Assembly: GCA_016648135.1 (NCBI GenBank)
Contig: JADDOH010011212.1
Span: 1 to 64,000 of the forward strand
Reading direction: 5' to 3'
Length of the DNA: 64,000 nucleotides
DNA from: Agrypnia vestita
Taxonomy: Eukaryota > Arthropoda > Insecta > Trichoptera > Phryganeidae
A program made the translations under genes and the position numbers. Below the pieces are notes generated by a model that was not told the DNA's origin, did not search any database, and was given only the letters and a program-made list of their open reading frames with translations. Position 1 is the first letter of the stretch. The number at the start of each line of letters is the position of its first letter. Positions 20,774 through 32,720 of the stretch are shown here, in pieces.

Positions 20774-22059
20774 TTAGGTCCTTACATATGGAATTGGCGT
20801 TTTTCCGTACTGGCAAATTTGATCTCAAATATCTTCTCTTTGGTTAAGAATTCCAAATCCAAATTTATACAGCTATTTACTCATGTATTTGTGTTTTGAA
20901 AATTATAATTCATTTGTTTTTTCCTCAATTGTTTTTTTCTTTGCGTCACTCAGTTTACAAAATGAAAAACTTGAAATATCGTGTTATTTACGAGTACGAG
21001 TTCCACCGTGGCACCAGTGCTGCAGAAACGGCTCGAAGGATTAATGATGTGTATGGCGACGGTGCCGCAAAAGAAAACACAGTGCGTTTTTGGTTCCAAC
21101 GTTTTCGTTCTGGAAATTTCGACCTGCAGAACAAGCCCCGTGGACGGCCGGAGACCAAAGTTGATAATGAAGAATTGAAGGCTATTGTGGAAGCGGACCC
21201 ATCGCAAACCACATCCGAGTTAGCTGCAGGCTGCGGTGTTAGTGATAAAACTGTTTTAATCCACTTGAAGCAAATTGGTAAGGTGAAAAAGCTTGAAAGG
21301 TGGGTACCTCACGAATTGAGTGAAGCAAATCAACAAACGCGCGTTGACTGCTGCGTTGCATTACTCAACCGGCACAATAATGAAGGGATTTTAAATCGAA
21401 TCATTACCTGTGATGAAAAGTGGATCCTGTACGATAATCGGAAGCGCTCATCGCAATGGCTGAACCCTGCCGAACCAGCCAAACCATGCCCCAAGCGAAA
21501 ATTGACTCCAAAAAAGTTACTTGTGAGCGTTTGGTGGACTAGTGCTGGTGTCGTTCACTACAGCTTTCTTAAATCTGGCCAGACGATTACGGCAGATGTC
21601 TATTGTCAGCAACTGCAAACCATGATGGAAAAGCTAGCTGCTAAACAACCGAGGCTGGTTAATCGCTCTAGGCCACTGCTGCTTCATGATAACGCTAGAC
21701 CACACACTGCACAACAGACGGCTACCAAATTAGAGGAGCTTCAATTGGAATGTCTAAGACATCCACCGTACTCTTCGGACCTTGCCCCAACAGATTACCA
21801 TTTTTTTCGAAATTTGGATAACTTCTTGCAAAGGAAAAAATTCAACTCCGATGGGGCAGTCCAAACCGCCTTCAAAGATTTTATTGATTCCCGTCCGAAT
21901 GGTTTTTTTAGTAAAGGGATCGATGAACTACCTATGAGATGACAAAAGTACATAGATAGCAATGGTACATACTTTGATTAAATAAATATATTACAATTAA
22001 AAAAAATCGGCTTTATGTTCCTCCCATACTAAACGCCAATTTCATATGTAAGGACCTAA
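20774..22059 (+). mobile_element. mariner transposon, copy 2 (1286 bp)
   Basis: Same inverted termini as copy 1 (TTAGGTCCTTACATATG at both ends) and TA on each side (20772-20773, 22060-22061). The two copies differ by only a handful of substitutions across nearly 1.3 kb, so both are young on an insect time scale. Confidence 0.95.
20962..21942 (+). CDS. mariner transposase, 13 residues short
   Basis: The open frame of 326 residues cuts and pastes mariner ends. Features: N-terminal helix-turn-helix region with RPETKVD linker, WVPHEL at 114-119, and DD34D acids D151 (TCDEKW), D243 (LHDNARPH) and D278 (APTDYHFF). The frame stops at TGA (21940-21942) where copy 1 has TGG; the usual C-terminus QK.IDSNGTYFD follows in frame to 21981. 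Motif YSSDLAP replaces the normal YSPDLAP. Loss of the last 13 residues and P272S make activity doubtful but not excluded. The chosen ATG aligns with copy 1; an upstream ATG at 20896 is in the leader. Confidence 0.93.
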   Translation: MKNLKYRVIYEYEFHRGTSAAETARRINDVYGDGAAKENTVRFWFQRFRSGNFDLQNKPRGRPETKVDNEELKAIVEADPSQTTSELAAGCGVSDKTVLIHLKQIGKVKKLERWVPHELSEANQQTRVDCCVALLNRHNNEGILNRIITCDEKWILYDNRKRSSQWLNPAEPAKPCPKRKLTPKKLLVSVWWTSAGVVHYSFLKSGQTITADVYCQQLQTMMEKLAAKQPRLVNRSRPLLLHDNARPHTAQQTATKLEELQLECLRHPPYSSDLAPTDYHFFRNLDNFLQRKKFNSDGAVQTAFKDFIDSRPNGFFSKGIDELPMR

Positions 22060-22074
22060 TATTTATTTATTGGT

Positions 22075-22346
22075 TTGAGATGTTTCACCGTGTAGCAATC
22101 TATGGCCCCTGGCGACGGAGCGCAAAAACTACAGCTGTCAAGTCGGCGCGGCAAATTCGTTTTGTGGACAGCGCGAGAAACGGTGCTATTCGGAGTTTTT
22201 CTGTGATTCGGCTTTAAAACGGAAATCTCTAAACGGTCGACGACTTCAAACATACCGGTAACATCAAGACAAGTGAAAAACAACCAAGGAATACGGCGGA
22301 CGAACATTTAGTACACGGAGACAGGCGGCCCACCAGTCGACTAAAG
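22075..22346 (+). other. Candidate non-coding first exon with splice donor
   Basis: Directly right of mariner copy 2 the base composition becomes GC-richer for about 270 bases (GGCGACGGAGCGC, GTCGGCGCGGC). The patch ends CTAAAG followed by GTAAGT at 22347-22352, a textbook donor. No long frame is open on the plus strand, so a 5'-UTR exon is the natural reading. The mariner sits within about 20 bases of it. Alternative: a conserved non-exonic element with a chance donor. Confidence 0.3.
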
Positions 22347-22352
22347 GTAAGT

Positions 22353-23980
22353 CGTAGATTTTCTACTTGGATCGAACAAAATTTAAAATCAATAAAGGAA
22401 AGGTCAAAAAACACCACATACAACAGAGCTATCGAAAACGGCGTAAACACTAACTGTTGTGATGAAATTCCATTTCACCTAACTATCTTATCCAACATAA
22501 GTGGTCAATGGAGTGACTCACGACAAGCATTGTTTGAGCTTTGAGAGCTTTGGCGAATCTATGGGCCTAGGTGTGTACGTAGAACAATACGAAAGCCAAC
22601 GATTCTCTCATAAAAATATCAATGATGCATACTCACTCTGAGTAGAAAATCTCACAAAAATCTGACGTATGTAGGTACATGGACCAAAACATACATATAC
22701 TTCTGTAACTTTACACCTTTATATACACGCAATATTTTCGCAAGGCTCATATCTATAAGAGTCATTACCAACGTGTTGTTAGTCTGTCAATTATAAAAGT
22801 AAATTAATAATGAAACAAAACGTTTTTAGGCCGGAGCCACCCTGTGCGTATCTTCCGTCGCGTCTTTTCCATCGCGTAAAATCGGAAAAGCAAACTTACT
22901 TATCTTTTTGCCCTGTGTTATTTAACTAGGATAACATATAAAAAGCAGATAAATTACAACAAATAAGTCAATCGAATACATTAAAAAATTAATAAAGTTA
23001 CCTCAAAACCCTGGCACCCTCTAGACAATTTAAAAAATATCTTTAAAATACTAATCGCATGCTTTAATATTATCAGATTATTTTTCAATCATTTATTGGA
23101 ATATTTTATTTTTAACTTTTCAGCGCTAATTTACCAACTACCTAAAACAATTTTACTGCAGAGGGAATTCTCTATTATATAATATGAAATACCTCTCACC
23201 ATGGACGCAAACCAAAAAAAAAAGTGTCATTTATCCATTAAAATCATAATCAATCTTATTACTTTGCCGTTATCATATCCGTGAAAAAAACGCGACATAA
23301 TAATTGCAGAATTTTGAAGCTGAAAATTCATTAACTGAAACTCATTTCTTTACTTTAAATGGACCCTATTCGCTTAAACTTAAAACTAAATATAATTAGT
23401 AACCCTTGCCTAATGGCTGAGCCGCGAGCTGATTGTGTGTCACACTCGGGAGCCAGCGCCAGCAGCATTCGACAGCAAGTTACGAACCTAACAGACAGAG
23501 AGACAACGAAATTATTATATTTGAATGAATTATAAACAGAATCTTTCCATACCAATACTAGGCTACATCACTGGCTCGATGCAGACAACATGGTCGCGAA
23601 CCAAAAGCACCCATATTGCTTGTCATCGTAAACCATTTTAGAGCTGGACCCCTTATACGAGTACGTACAGCATAATTGATAATGCAGAAAGCATCATGAC
23701 TGGTTTTGCTATCTGCATTTGAATCCATAGAAGAAATTCAATCGCGTGTACAACATTTATTTGTGGTATTGTACCATCGCGCCAGAACTCGAACGGTTGG
23801 TTTAGCTCTCGACATGGACAACATTTCAACATGCTTTCATTTTAATTAATCGCCGCAGTAAAGTTTAGCCAAACTTTTAAACTTTTAAACCATTGTAAAA
23901 AATGGTATAATTTGATTGAGACACATGTTAAGACATCAGAGAAAAAGGTTTTTTTATTTAGATTGGAAATTAATTCATTT
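22353..23980. other. Intergenic or intronic DNA, no gene seen
   Basis: Mostly AT-rich. A GC-richer stretch at 22835-22880 (GGCCGGAGCCACCCTGTGCG) and another at 23400-23500 are unassigned. If the 22346 donor is real this is its intron. Confidence 0.4.
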
Positions 23981-23988
23981 GTTTAGAT

Positions 23989-25236
23989 CAGTGTTTTTCT
24001 ACCCGTGGGTCACGACCCCTAGGAGGGTTGCCAAGTGTTACTCGGGAGGTCGCGGTAGCAAGCCAGGTAAAAGTAAAAAGCAATAGTTGTAGGTCATCTA
24101 CTAAAATAAAAATATTTTTAGTGAGAAGGCTATGCCTGTTTATTTTAAAAAAAAAATTCAAACCGTGGTTGTATTTTTGAGACGTTAATAATCTAATTAT
24201 TTTCTAATTGAAGCCTTTTTATCTTTTTATTTTTAATTTTTGTATATTTTTTATTTTATTTATTATTTTTATTTTAAATTTTTATTTTATTATTATTTAA
24301 AAAAAAAATTCAAACCGTGGTTGTATTTTTGAGACGTTTACAATCAAATCATTTTCTAATTGAAGCCTTTTTATCTTTTTATTTTTAATTTCGTATATTT
24401 TTTATACATTTTTATACATATAGTATTTCAATAACTTACCAATGAATATCAAAACTGAAGAACAATATACGAAATTCAAGAAATACATAAAATAAATACA
24501 ATAATACACGATCAAAACAAAAAATTGTTAGAATTTAAATAATACCTGTGCTCCGAAAATAATTTGTATACTTGATTCGCTAATATTTATTTTATGATGT
24601 TTATAATACTCTATACTGTCCCATTTATTGACTTTTACATACTTATCATTCATGTTCTAAAATTATGTATCATGTATTCCTGTCCCCAAACACAAGTTTT
24701 AACTTTTCTGGGGACAGTTAAACACGTATTAAAAAATATACTATTCACTACTACTACTACTACTACTGTAACATGTATGTATTTTTTAAAAATTTAATAA
24801 ATGTTTATTTACCCACAAAGAACGTTAAAGAATTTAATAAATGTTTATTTACCTTAGAGAACGTTCACATAGGTAGGAAGTGGCGAATGGCACTAATAAT
24901 TTTAAAGTTTCTCTTGACAGCTCTGGATATTCTTTTCTTCGTTTGCAAATTGAATTCCATTTTAAGCATGCCGTCAGCAGCTAAATCTATAAGATTTTTT
25001 TTCATCTTCATGGATAACAAATCGGCCAGTTGCACTGACATATCCAAAAAAGGATTTCTTTGCTCATATTTACCCACTGGCAGCTTTAAAATCGAGGTCT
25101 GGAAAATAAATTTATTTTTTTAACGTTTTTTTTTAAATCATGGACGTAGTTTTATTATGGACTGTTTTAGTATGGAGGTCACCAGAATTTTTTTACTTGT
25201 AAAGGGGTATCGTATTCAAAAAGGTTGAAAAACACT
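23989..25236. mobile_element. hAT element with CAGTGTTTTTC termini (1248 bp)
   Basis: Left end CAGTGTTTTTCTACC, right end GGTTGAAAAACACTG. The flanks GTTTAGAT (23981-23988) and GTTTAGAC (25237-25244) form an 8-bp duplication with one mismatch. Inside is a hAT transposase fragment on the minus strand. There is also a roughly 155-bp tandem duplication: the run AAATTCAAACCGTGGTTGTA occurs near 24150 and again near 24305. A shorter duplication of ATTTAATAAATGTTTATTTA lies at about 24791 and 24834. It is internally deleted and non-autonomous. Confidence 0.85.
24865..25105 (-). pseudogene. hAT transposase C-terminal fragment
   Basis: The minus strand reads ILKLPVGKYEQRNPF, then LSMKMKKNLIDLAADGMLKM, then NFKIISAIRHFLPM. 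This parallels the hAT (ZBED/GTF2I-repeat-like) region NPF...L....E.LI.L..D..LK..F followed by FP.IS..A...LLPF, just upstream of the dimerisation domain. The longest frame (24865-25077) opens with GTG. No BED finger or catalytic core remains. Confidence 0.6.
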
Positions 25237-25244
25237 GGTTTAGA

Positions 25245-27870
25245 CAAAAAAAATGTTTTTAATAAAAATTCCGATACTAATTTTCTCTTTAAAACCGTAT
25301 TTTATATGATTTAATTAGAAAAAAAAAATCCAATATTATTTATTGACCGTACCGGTTTCAAGCAATCATGGCCATTTTCATTATTTTCTCAAGCTAGGGC
25401 ATCTGTACAATCTTATTATGTGAATTGTACTGTACAGTGAATTATTCTACATAATTTTAAAAGGTTGGTGAGAGTTTTGATTTTAATGTTGGGATATATC
25501 TGCCTTTTACACTTTTAAAACTCACACTTTTAAAAAAATATTTTAATTTAATCATGATAATGGAATTCCACCATGAATTAACAGCTACAATATTATATAT
25601 TATTAAATGTATTCATTATATCAAAAGTACATATATTGTTTCGGAGGTAAGTCTATAGAACTCCATAATCACACATATGGAAATAAAAACCATTATTTTT
25701 TTAGTTCCACCTTTTTAATTTTTATGAAACGCGTTACTCCTTATGAGAGCATTATCAAAACGCGTCTCATAAAAACTGTAGAACTAATGCAATGTATTCC
25801 CGCCTGGCAATACAGAGATGGTTTACAGGGGGAGTAAAACGCGGACAAGTGTTTTACTCCAGGTTTATTTCAACAGGAAGATTTGCCGACCGAGCGTAGC
25901 TAGCCCTGTCTATAGTCAGCAGGAACCGGGAAGTGTCCCCCTTTTTATGTGCTCGCGTCCCCCACCATCTTCGGGTGGCGGGCACACAAAAACACTACAC
26001 TAAAGAACAAGAATTATTTCCTTACGTTTATACATAACTTTTTATTTCAACTTTATACCAAACCCACAATATTTGAGTTTTTTTCACTACTGTGGTTTCG
26101 AAAGGAGCAGCCTTTCTCATCATCAGGCAAAATTAATAACTAATACAGAATTTTGTCGATCTGTCCGGGTATGGCAGGGAGCCGCGCAATGGTAAGGAAT
26201 TGTCAATAACGGAAACTAGTCTGGTATTGGAGAAGTGTTATGGATTGTGATATTATTCGTAAGTGTTTTCTCAGAATTTAAATTTCTTGGGATTTCAACG
26301 GTTTCCAAATTATTCACTGTACATTCTTTATGAGGAACCAAGTGGAGTAGTTTTAATTTGTGAATATCATAAAATTGGTTGACAAATTTGGAGAAATTAA
26401 TATTTTACAGCAATGTTTTATTTTTATTTTTGTATTTAAGTTTCTCGCGATTTGACCTACATATATATTTTTTATCGCTTACTTCGTAAGTTATTTGATA
26501 TATCCCCTTTTTCTAAAATATATATTTTTGTTTTCAATTTAGACGAATTTTACTAATATTGTTATTTGTGTAAATATGAGTAGATAAATAACTCATAACA
26601 GTACCATTGTATAGAATTTTTCATTATTAGTGTTATTTATGGTCTGAGTGTAAATATGTTTCTAAAATATTTTAGTTCATTTTCGGTTATAAAATTCATA
26701 ACTTCTACTAAAGCAAAATTATATCCGTTATTAATATCAGTTTGTTTAATTATTTTAATTTTGTTATATGAAATAGATTAATTTATATTAACCTATTTCA
26801 TACGATATTCATATTTCAATTAATCTATTTCACAAGCAATGGAAACTGGTCATTTTATATGTCTAAAGTAATTAATGAGATAACAAGGGAACTAAGTTAT
26901 CATGAGCGATGAACCAAATTCCGCTGAATAAATCGATAAACAGGCAACAGACAGACAGATATTGCTCTATATAATATGTTAATAATTAATATTCAATAAA
27001 CTAAACTAAAAATTCATCTCCTAATTTTAGGCAATCTAGCGAACACATTCAAATGTTTACTAGGAAAAAATCGCTTCTTGTAGTATTCTGGAATGTTCTG
27101 CTGTGTATATAATATTATTATTTTTTTTATAAATAGAGATGTGAACAAGAAATACAAATGAAATCACATTGAAAATTATCTTCCTATAATTTAATTTGCA
27201 TTTAAAATTCACATTTTTAATTTGTTTCGTAATTATTCGGAGGGCTTTGTTTATTTTTCCTACATTTTTAAGTCCAATTTTCCACAATGTGGGGATTATT
27301 TAATCCAGCGTCTGATTTTCTTCTACTACTAATGTGATTTTTGATTCATATTTTTATAAAGAATCCAAATTTACATTTTTCGAATTAAAGATAATTTTTC
27401 ATATATTTTTTTTGAATTGCCACTAAACTAGCCCTTGAACATGATCCTGAGTTAGTGTAGTTTTGTAGTAAAAATTATTTAATACAAATAAATCTTATAT
27501 TTACATATTAAATTGACATTTTTTAAATATTGTTGCTATTCGTGTAGACCTCATCAGTGAAGAGAAGCTCTGTAGTATGATAAGGGAAACTCAGTTCCTT
27601 TTTTGTATAGGTACATATGTGAATCATTTAATAATATGTGTGGTAATAAATGGTAATTTGATAATGAACAATATTGAAGTAATTTGAAAAAAGCTGTAAG
27701 TTTAAACGATTTATGAATTTGAGTTAGATTTAGGAAGGTTTTGATTTTTAAATTTGTTCTGAAAGGTTATTAAATAACCATTTTATGCAGCGTATCTCGA
27801 CAGATAGATTATTGTAGTAGTTAATGGCTTTATAAATATAGTGGTTCTGCATTTGGATTGTTTTAAATTT
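25245..27870. other. AT-rich DNA with two GAAAC hairpin motifs
   Basis: No protein family recognised. Positions 25315-25400 and 26088-26130 (both minus strand) carry stem-loop motifs ending in GAAAC, described separately. Positions 25790-25990 are GC-richer with paired GGGAGTAAAAC / GTTTTACTCC (25829-25862). The rest is AT-rich. Confidence 0.4.
26092..26128 (-). ncRNA. Hammerhead-like core motif (tentative)
   Basis: On the minus strand CCTGATGATGAGAAAGG, loop CTGCT, then CCTTTCGAAAC. This has CUGAUGA, a 6-bp stem (GAAAGG/CCTTTC) and GAAA, the conserved core of a hammerhead ribozyme except for three extra bases before stem II. Similar CUGA...GAAAC motifs are known from Penelope-like and other retroelement 3' ends. 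The cleavage-site helix was not identified. Confidence 0.3.
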
Positions 27871-28330
27871 AGGCATTATGATTTGGTTCCCAATTCTCAT
27901 AAGCTTTAAGTATTCCTGGTTTTCTGTAAGGTTTTTATGTTTATTATATTCTTATTTTTATTATTTTTCCATATATTCTGTTAACCAACAATTTTTTTAT
28001 ATTTATTTTCTTTTTTCTGTGAATTTTAACAATAAAAATCAATTACTCGTGTTATATTATTTATTTCCACACGGCCTTGACTTAAAAACTTTACTAAAAA
28101 ATGCGACCGAATGGAGGCGGTCGCCGCCTTCTCGGCCGCGACAATTTTCTCAAACGGCGGGATATGGCTGTAAAAAAGTAGTTGGTTTTTTGCTTAATGG
28201 CGGGGAACATCGAACGAACTTTCTCTGCTCCAGTTTATATCAATTAAAGGTATTTATAACGCGGACGGGCATTCTTAATCCGACACCATAAAATTTCCGT
28301 CGCTCACCCTCCATCCGCGGCCGTATCTGG
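27871..28330. other. Frame of 137 codons overlapping a GC-rich island
   Basis: The 27878-28291 frame is a mix of AT-rich hydrophobic codons and a GC-rich second half. The latter (28080-28320) includes GGAGGCGGTCGCCGCCTTCT and CATCCGCGGCCG. No domain is seen. The island is more likely a regulatory element or untranslated exon than this protein. Confidence 0.3.
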
Positions 28331-30649
28331 ATTCGGATTCATTTAATTTCGTCACCAATTAAACGAAGGTTTTCAGTTTTTAATAAGACACATTCCTTGT
28401 TTATTGATTTCTCGAGAAGAATGAATAATGGTTTCAAACTTATCGACTTGATTTATTTTATTTTTTACATATAATTTTATGTAACATTTTCAAAACCTGT
28501 TTTTAAATATTGTTACGTGCGCGGAATACACGTTACCTGAAAATTCTTTGTGTGTTTTTTAAATATGCTAGAAGCTTCGAATATAAAAACCATGTAGCTC
28601 TCATTCCTTTACCATTACCACAAAAATGCGTTAAGTTACATAAATCTTTCTTGTCTGTTCAAGTGCCTCTACAGAATAAAAATATGAAATGTTTCAATAT
28701 GCCTTTTAAATTTGGTACTGGAGGCGAATACTTACAATCCTTTTAACACAATGTGTACTAATGCCTCAATTTTGGAATAATTAAGGGTCCGAGATAGACT
28801 TTTCACTGTTTAAGTATATCACTCGAAGAGAAAATGAAACTAGTAGTGACTGTAATAAATTGAATGCCAGAAAGGAAGATGCTATTTTCGTGGATCAATC
28901 AGATCAACTACGGTGCTGGCGTAATTATTTTTTAAGAAAAATTCTTTTATGCTGCAAAACAAATCACTTTTATGTATAACCTATTGAATTTGAAAATTGA
29001 ATTAAAATTGCATCTTCTGCATATTTTTTTACATTTGTAAATTTATGATTATTTTTTTTTTAATTTGAAAAAGTGTATTTACTCACGTGTAACAATACTT
29101 TCTACAGATTTTTTTATTTATTGATCATTATTATTAATTTTTTACATATAATACAATATAAAACAAATTCAAACTAAGGTTCTTGAAATACTCCTAATTA
29201 ATTTTTCTTATTTTGCTTCTCTGTAAGAGTCAAAGACTTGTGTATAGAGTAATTAGGTATATACTAATAATAAATAAGAAAGATAGTTTACATTATTTTG
29301 CAGTTTAAGTGCATAAGTATCTAAATTATACAGAATCAAATTGAATACGAATAATGATATTATTGTTATTATATATAATATTTGTTTGGTGTGAACAAGC
29401 ATCTTATTATTATTTGATATATGCAATAGATGTCTGCATATATGTTTTTTAATTTCAAGTAAAAATTTATTGCGATCTGTTATTTATTTTATTTTTAACG
29501 GGGGATTTTTAAAGAATTTAAAAACTAAAGTGATTTTGAGTTGTGGTGAATTGAAATGTTGGTATGCCAAGCGTATCTCAAAATCACGTAGATAGAAAAT
29601 CGCTTCTAGCATTAAATTTGTTATTAATTTGAATTTGGTTTATTGATAACATATGAAAATATATCATTAATATTTATAATAATTTGAAACTTTTATTAGT
29701 TAACATATCATTATTTTTTCATGATAACAATATGAAAAATATAATCATATTTTTTCTCTCTGGAGCCGGCATGTGTAAAAGAAGTTTAATAAATTTTAAA
29801 AAACCATTTCGCTTTAAAATAGATATCATCGTTCAATCTGTTGAATAATGGTAATATTTTTCTTGTAAAGGGTTAATGCAGACAACATAGTAGACTGCTC
29901 GCATTTTCGACTTCGAAGGTTTAAGGAGGAGAAAGCTCGTAAGATCCGTTGATACAGCCTGACGTGCCAAAGGGCATGGAGATTACACGAGAAACCCACG
30001 AGCATCAAGGCTCGCGAAGCTTTCAATGAGGTTTAAAAAATGTCTCAATTTGTTGGTGCCGAAGTTCATTCAATTTCGTTATCTTGAAATATTTAAGCTC
30101 AACATGCAACTGGGCACAAATCAGGGCGATGGTATATATTACATTATTTAAACATGTATGTATCACTGTATTGAATCTTTATTATTTATTATTATATTAT
30201 TAAATTATATTATTTCGCTTTAGAGAACTATCATTGCATTCCATTATACACTTTGTGTTTTGTATATGCTTATAGATCGTGTTAATGTATTGAAATATTA
30301 CTTAGTGTATTTACATTTATTTATTTTGGTGGTTTATGTATATTTTTTTTAATAATAAGGTAGTGAACTGACGGGACAATGATGGTAAAATTTTTGATGG
30401 CAGTCGTGCGGCCCAATTTTGCTTTGCAGTGCTGGGTTGCACGGTTGCCTTTGGCATTAAAAAATGCCAACCTGGCGGCGAATGTGTAGGACCGATGAGC
30501 TTTTGCTTATAAAACGGTCCTGGGTAAGCGGTGGATCTGCCCTCATTGTATTCCAGTAGATTAATTATATGGTGCTAGGGCTAGGTGCAAAAACTTCGGG
30601 AGAGGCTTTCTCATTTAATTTTGAATAGAAAAAATTCTATACACTTTGG
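28331..30649. other. AT-rich intergenic DNA
   Basis: No recognised gene. Less AT-rich patches at 29880-30020 and 30390-30540 (GTCGTGCGGCCCAATTTTGC) are unassigned. Confidence 0.45.
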
Positions 30650-30805
30650 GTGAAATATCCATAGTGACATAGCGATATCAAAGTTTGCATTTTTTCTAAT
30701 ATTTTTTACTACTTTCTGTAAAATGTTAAAAGTTATCACTACAGTAACTTATGTGAAATATTAAAAATTCATTTTCTTCAATTTAAGTCAAATAAATAAA
30801 ATTGA
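30650..30805. repeat. Partial copy of the CAGGGTG foldback MITE family
   Basis: Contains ATATCAAAGTTTGCATTTTT, the TACAGTAACTTAT block and TTTAAGTCAAATAAATAAAAT in the same order as the full copies at 41861-42299 and 61950-62402. Only one arm is present. Confidence 0.6.
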
Positions 30806-31620
30806 TACATAACATTATAGTGAAGTATGCATATTTTTAAAATATAGATATTTTTAAGATACATTTTTCAAAACAGTAAACAATGAATTTTATTGTTATA
30901 TTTTTGTATTTGAAATATCGTAAAAGTGCTTTACTTATTTAAATTTTCAGTAATATTTCGGATATGTGTATTGCTTTGATAGGTAATTTCATCATTATAT
31001 AATGACACCTTCCATGGTTAAAACTTCAAGCAATTCATTATTAAAAATTCATAAAAAGTGTCGTCCTGGGAGGCATTTTCAACAGTAATATAACAATATC
31101 TTTTGGGCTTGGAAATTTAATTACATTTATTTAATTTAAAGGAAATTACACGGCACGTAATGTTTCCCATAAATAGCCTGTATGTTCTGAAGGAAAAAAA
31201 TTCTAATAGAAAACAAACAATTCAGAGATTTGAAAATTAGAACACAATATTATGTGTAGAATATTAGAAACTACATAGGTAGTTGATAAATAATGGAATT
31301 TTATCAAAGAGCTCGGAAATTTCATATGATTTATTAGATATTTGATGACCAGGAAACATTTCAACCTGACTTTTACTACCTACTTTGGTCTCAGCACATA
31401 AATTCCTTGCATAGTAAGGGATGTCAGGAAGTGAATGCCTACTAAAAAATTTAAACATTAAGCCGATGCACGTGAATCAATCAGTTACTGGAAATATGAA
31501 TGAAATATGAACCCTTTACAATAATCTCTTTAGAAACCCATCTCACAAGAGTCCGACTACTGAGTACGTTTAAAAATAAATAAATAGCAATAGAGGGTGG
31601 GGTAAATTGAAGATGTTTTA
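30806..31620. other. AT-rich spacer
   Basis: A 64-codon minus frame (31264-31458, SLPDIPYYARNLCAE) is the only notable open reading; no family recognised. Confidence 0.4.
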
Positions 31621-32095
31621 AATTTATTTATTTTTATTAACATTAAAGGCACATAGGGACAGAATTATTACACATATTACAAAACAAAAAATGTGAAATA
31701 AAATGACAAGTTGCCAAGCAGCAAACGCACGTTAATATAAGAATACATAAACACTATCAAACACTATACATACTTAATAACCATGACACAGAAGAATTAT
31801 ACATATAAACACTTTTAACAACTTTTCACTAAAGATAACCACATCGATTTATACTTATGATTTATGAACTATCTTCTCCCCGGCACAAGTATTTTCGGTT
31901 GTTTATTGAAGAGTCTTATAATATTTATTTCCTTTAAGTCACTAGAAAGTCCGTTATAGAATTTAATAGTTGTATATAGAAAACCATGTCGTTCTCTATT
32001 TTTTCTCGATGTATCACTTCTTACCGCTCTTATGTACTGAGTGTATGGGTTCTGAGTGTACGTTGCCATTCTGATGCAAGGTGATGAGGGTTTTA
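31621..32095 (-). pseudogene. LINE reverse-transcriptase tail with 3' UTR
   Basis: The minus frame 32069-31869 reads RHGFLYTTIKFYNGLSSDLK then INIIRLFNKQPK. This matches the LINE ending .LF..G...YN.LP.D.K...S...FK. After its stop the minus strand continues through a non-coding stretch to TTAATAAAAATAAATAAATT at 31621-31640, a typical LINE 3' tail. Only the last ~66 codons remain. Confidence 0.55.
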
Positions 32096-32544
32096 ATCAT
32101 TTATTTTTTGTTTTATAACGCATCTTTTCCTTTTCGATATATATCAAATCTCCTAATATTAGTAAATTGATATTTTTATAAAGGTTAGTGGTTTTGTTGT
32201 AGAGATTTTTTAATATATTCACAGTCACACATAACACAGCACTTACAAGAACAAAGTTCAATGTTATATAGACACCATAATCCTCCGCTCATATAAAATA
32301 CTTTCGAAGCATATTTTAATCGCACCCGGTAAAAATAATGCGTTTTTATTCGAAAAAACATCAAATTCTCATGTACCTACACAATAGTTTATAATATTTG
32401 ATGTATTACTGAATTGGAAATACAAGCCCTTATTTGACCTGTTGTTAAATGAGAAAAATTACAAAAATTTATATAAATGTTTCATGTTTTATTTTTTAAT
32501 TTGACACTCTTCAATATACATCATATTTAGATAATTATTGTTGT

Positions 32545-32720
32545 ATTGTTGGTGTAGTGGTCATGACGCTCGCCTAGTGATCTGGCGGTCAGTGATTCGA
32601 GCCTCATTCCAGGATACAAGCAAGTTAGTACTATTTTCATAGCACAAGCGTTTAGCTTAGTTTTAAAATGCTTAGTAAGAATATTGACGCGACACGTGTT
32701 CGCATCACTATTTAAAAAAA
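32545..32720 (+). repeat. tRNA-derived SINE, copy 1
   Basis: The 5' part reads TTGGTGTAGTGGTCATGACG, an A-box-like promoter, then CTCGCCTAGTGATCTGG, then TGATTCGAGCC, a B-box-like match. These are spaced as in a tRNA. A non-tRNA body follows (TTTAGCTTAGTTTT, GACGCGACACGTGTTCGCAT), ending in a short A-rich tail CTATTTAAAAAAA. A second copy at 36510-36690 shares both halves, showing a transposed unit rather than a tRNA gene. Confidence 0.75.

Noticed and set aside
27878..28291. 137-codon frame as a membrane protein
   Set aside because: The hydrophobic half is simply AT-rich codons (F, Y, I, L) and the other half is a GC island; no start context or homology.
31264..31458. 64-codon frame reading SLPDIPYYARNLCAETK
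   Set aside because: Looks somewhat protein-like, but no domain, splice sites or repeats support it.
32555..32622. Functional tRNA at the SINE head
   Set aside because: The same head is attached to the same non-tRNA body at 36510-36690, so it is a SINE; the stems are imperfect.
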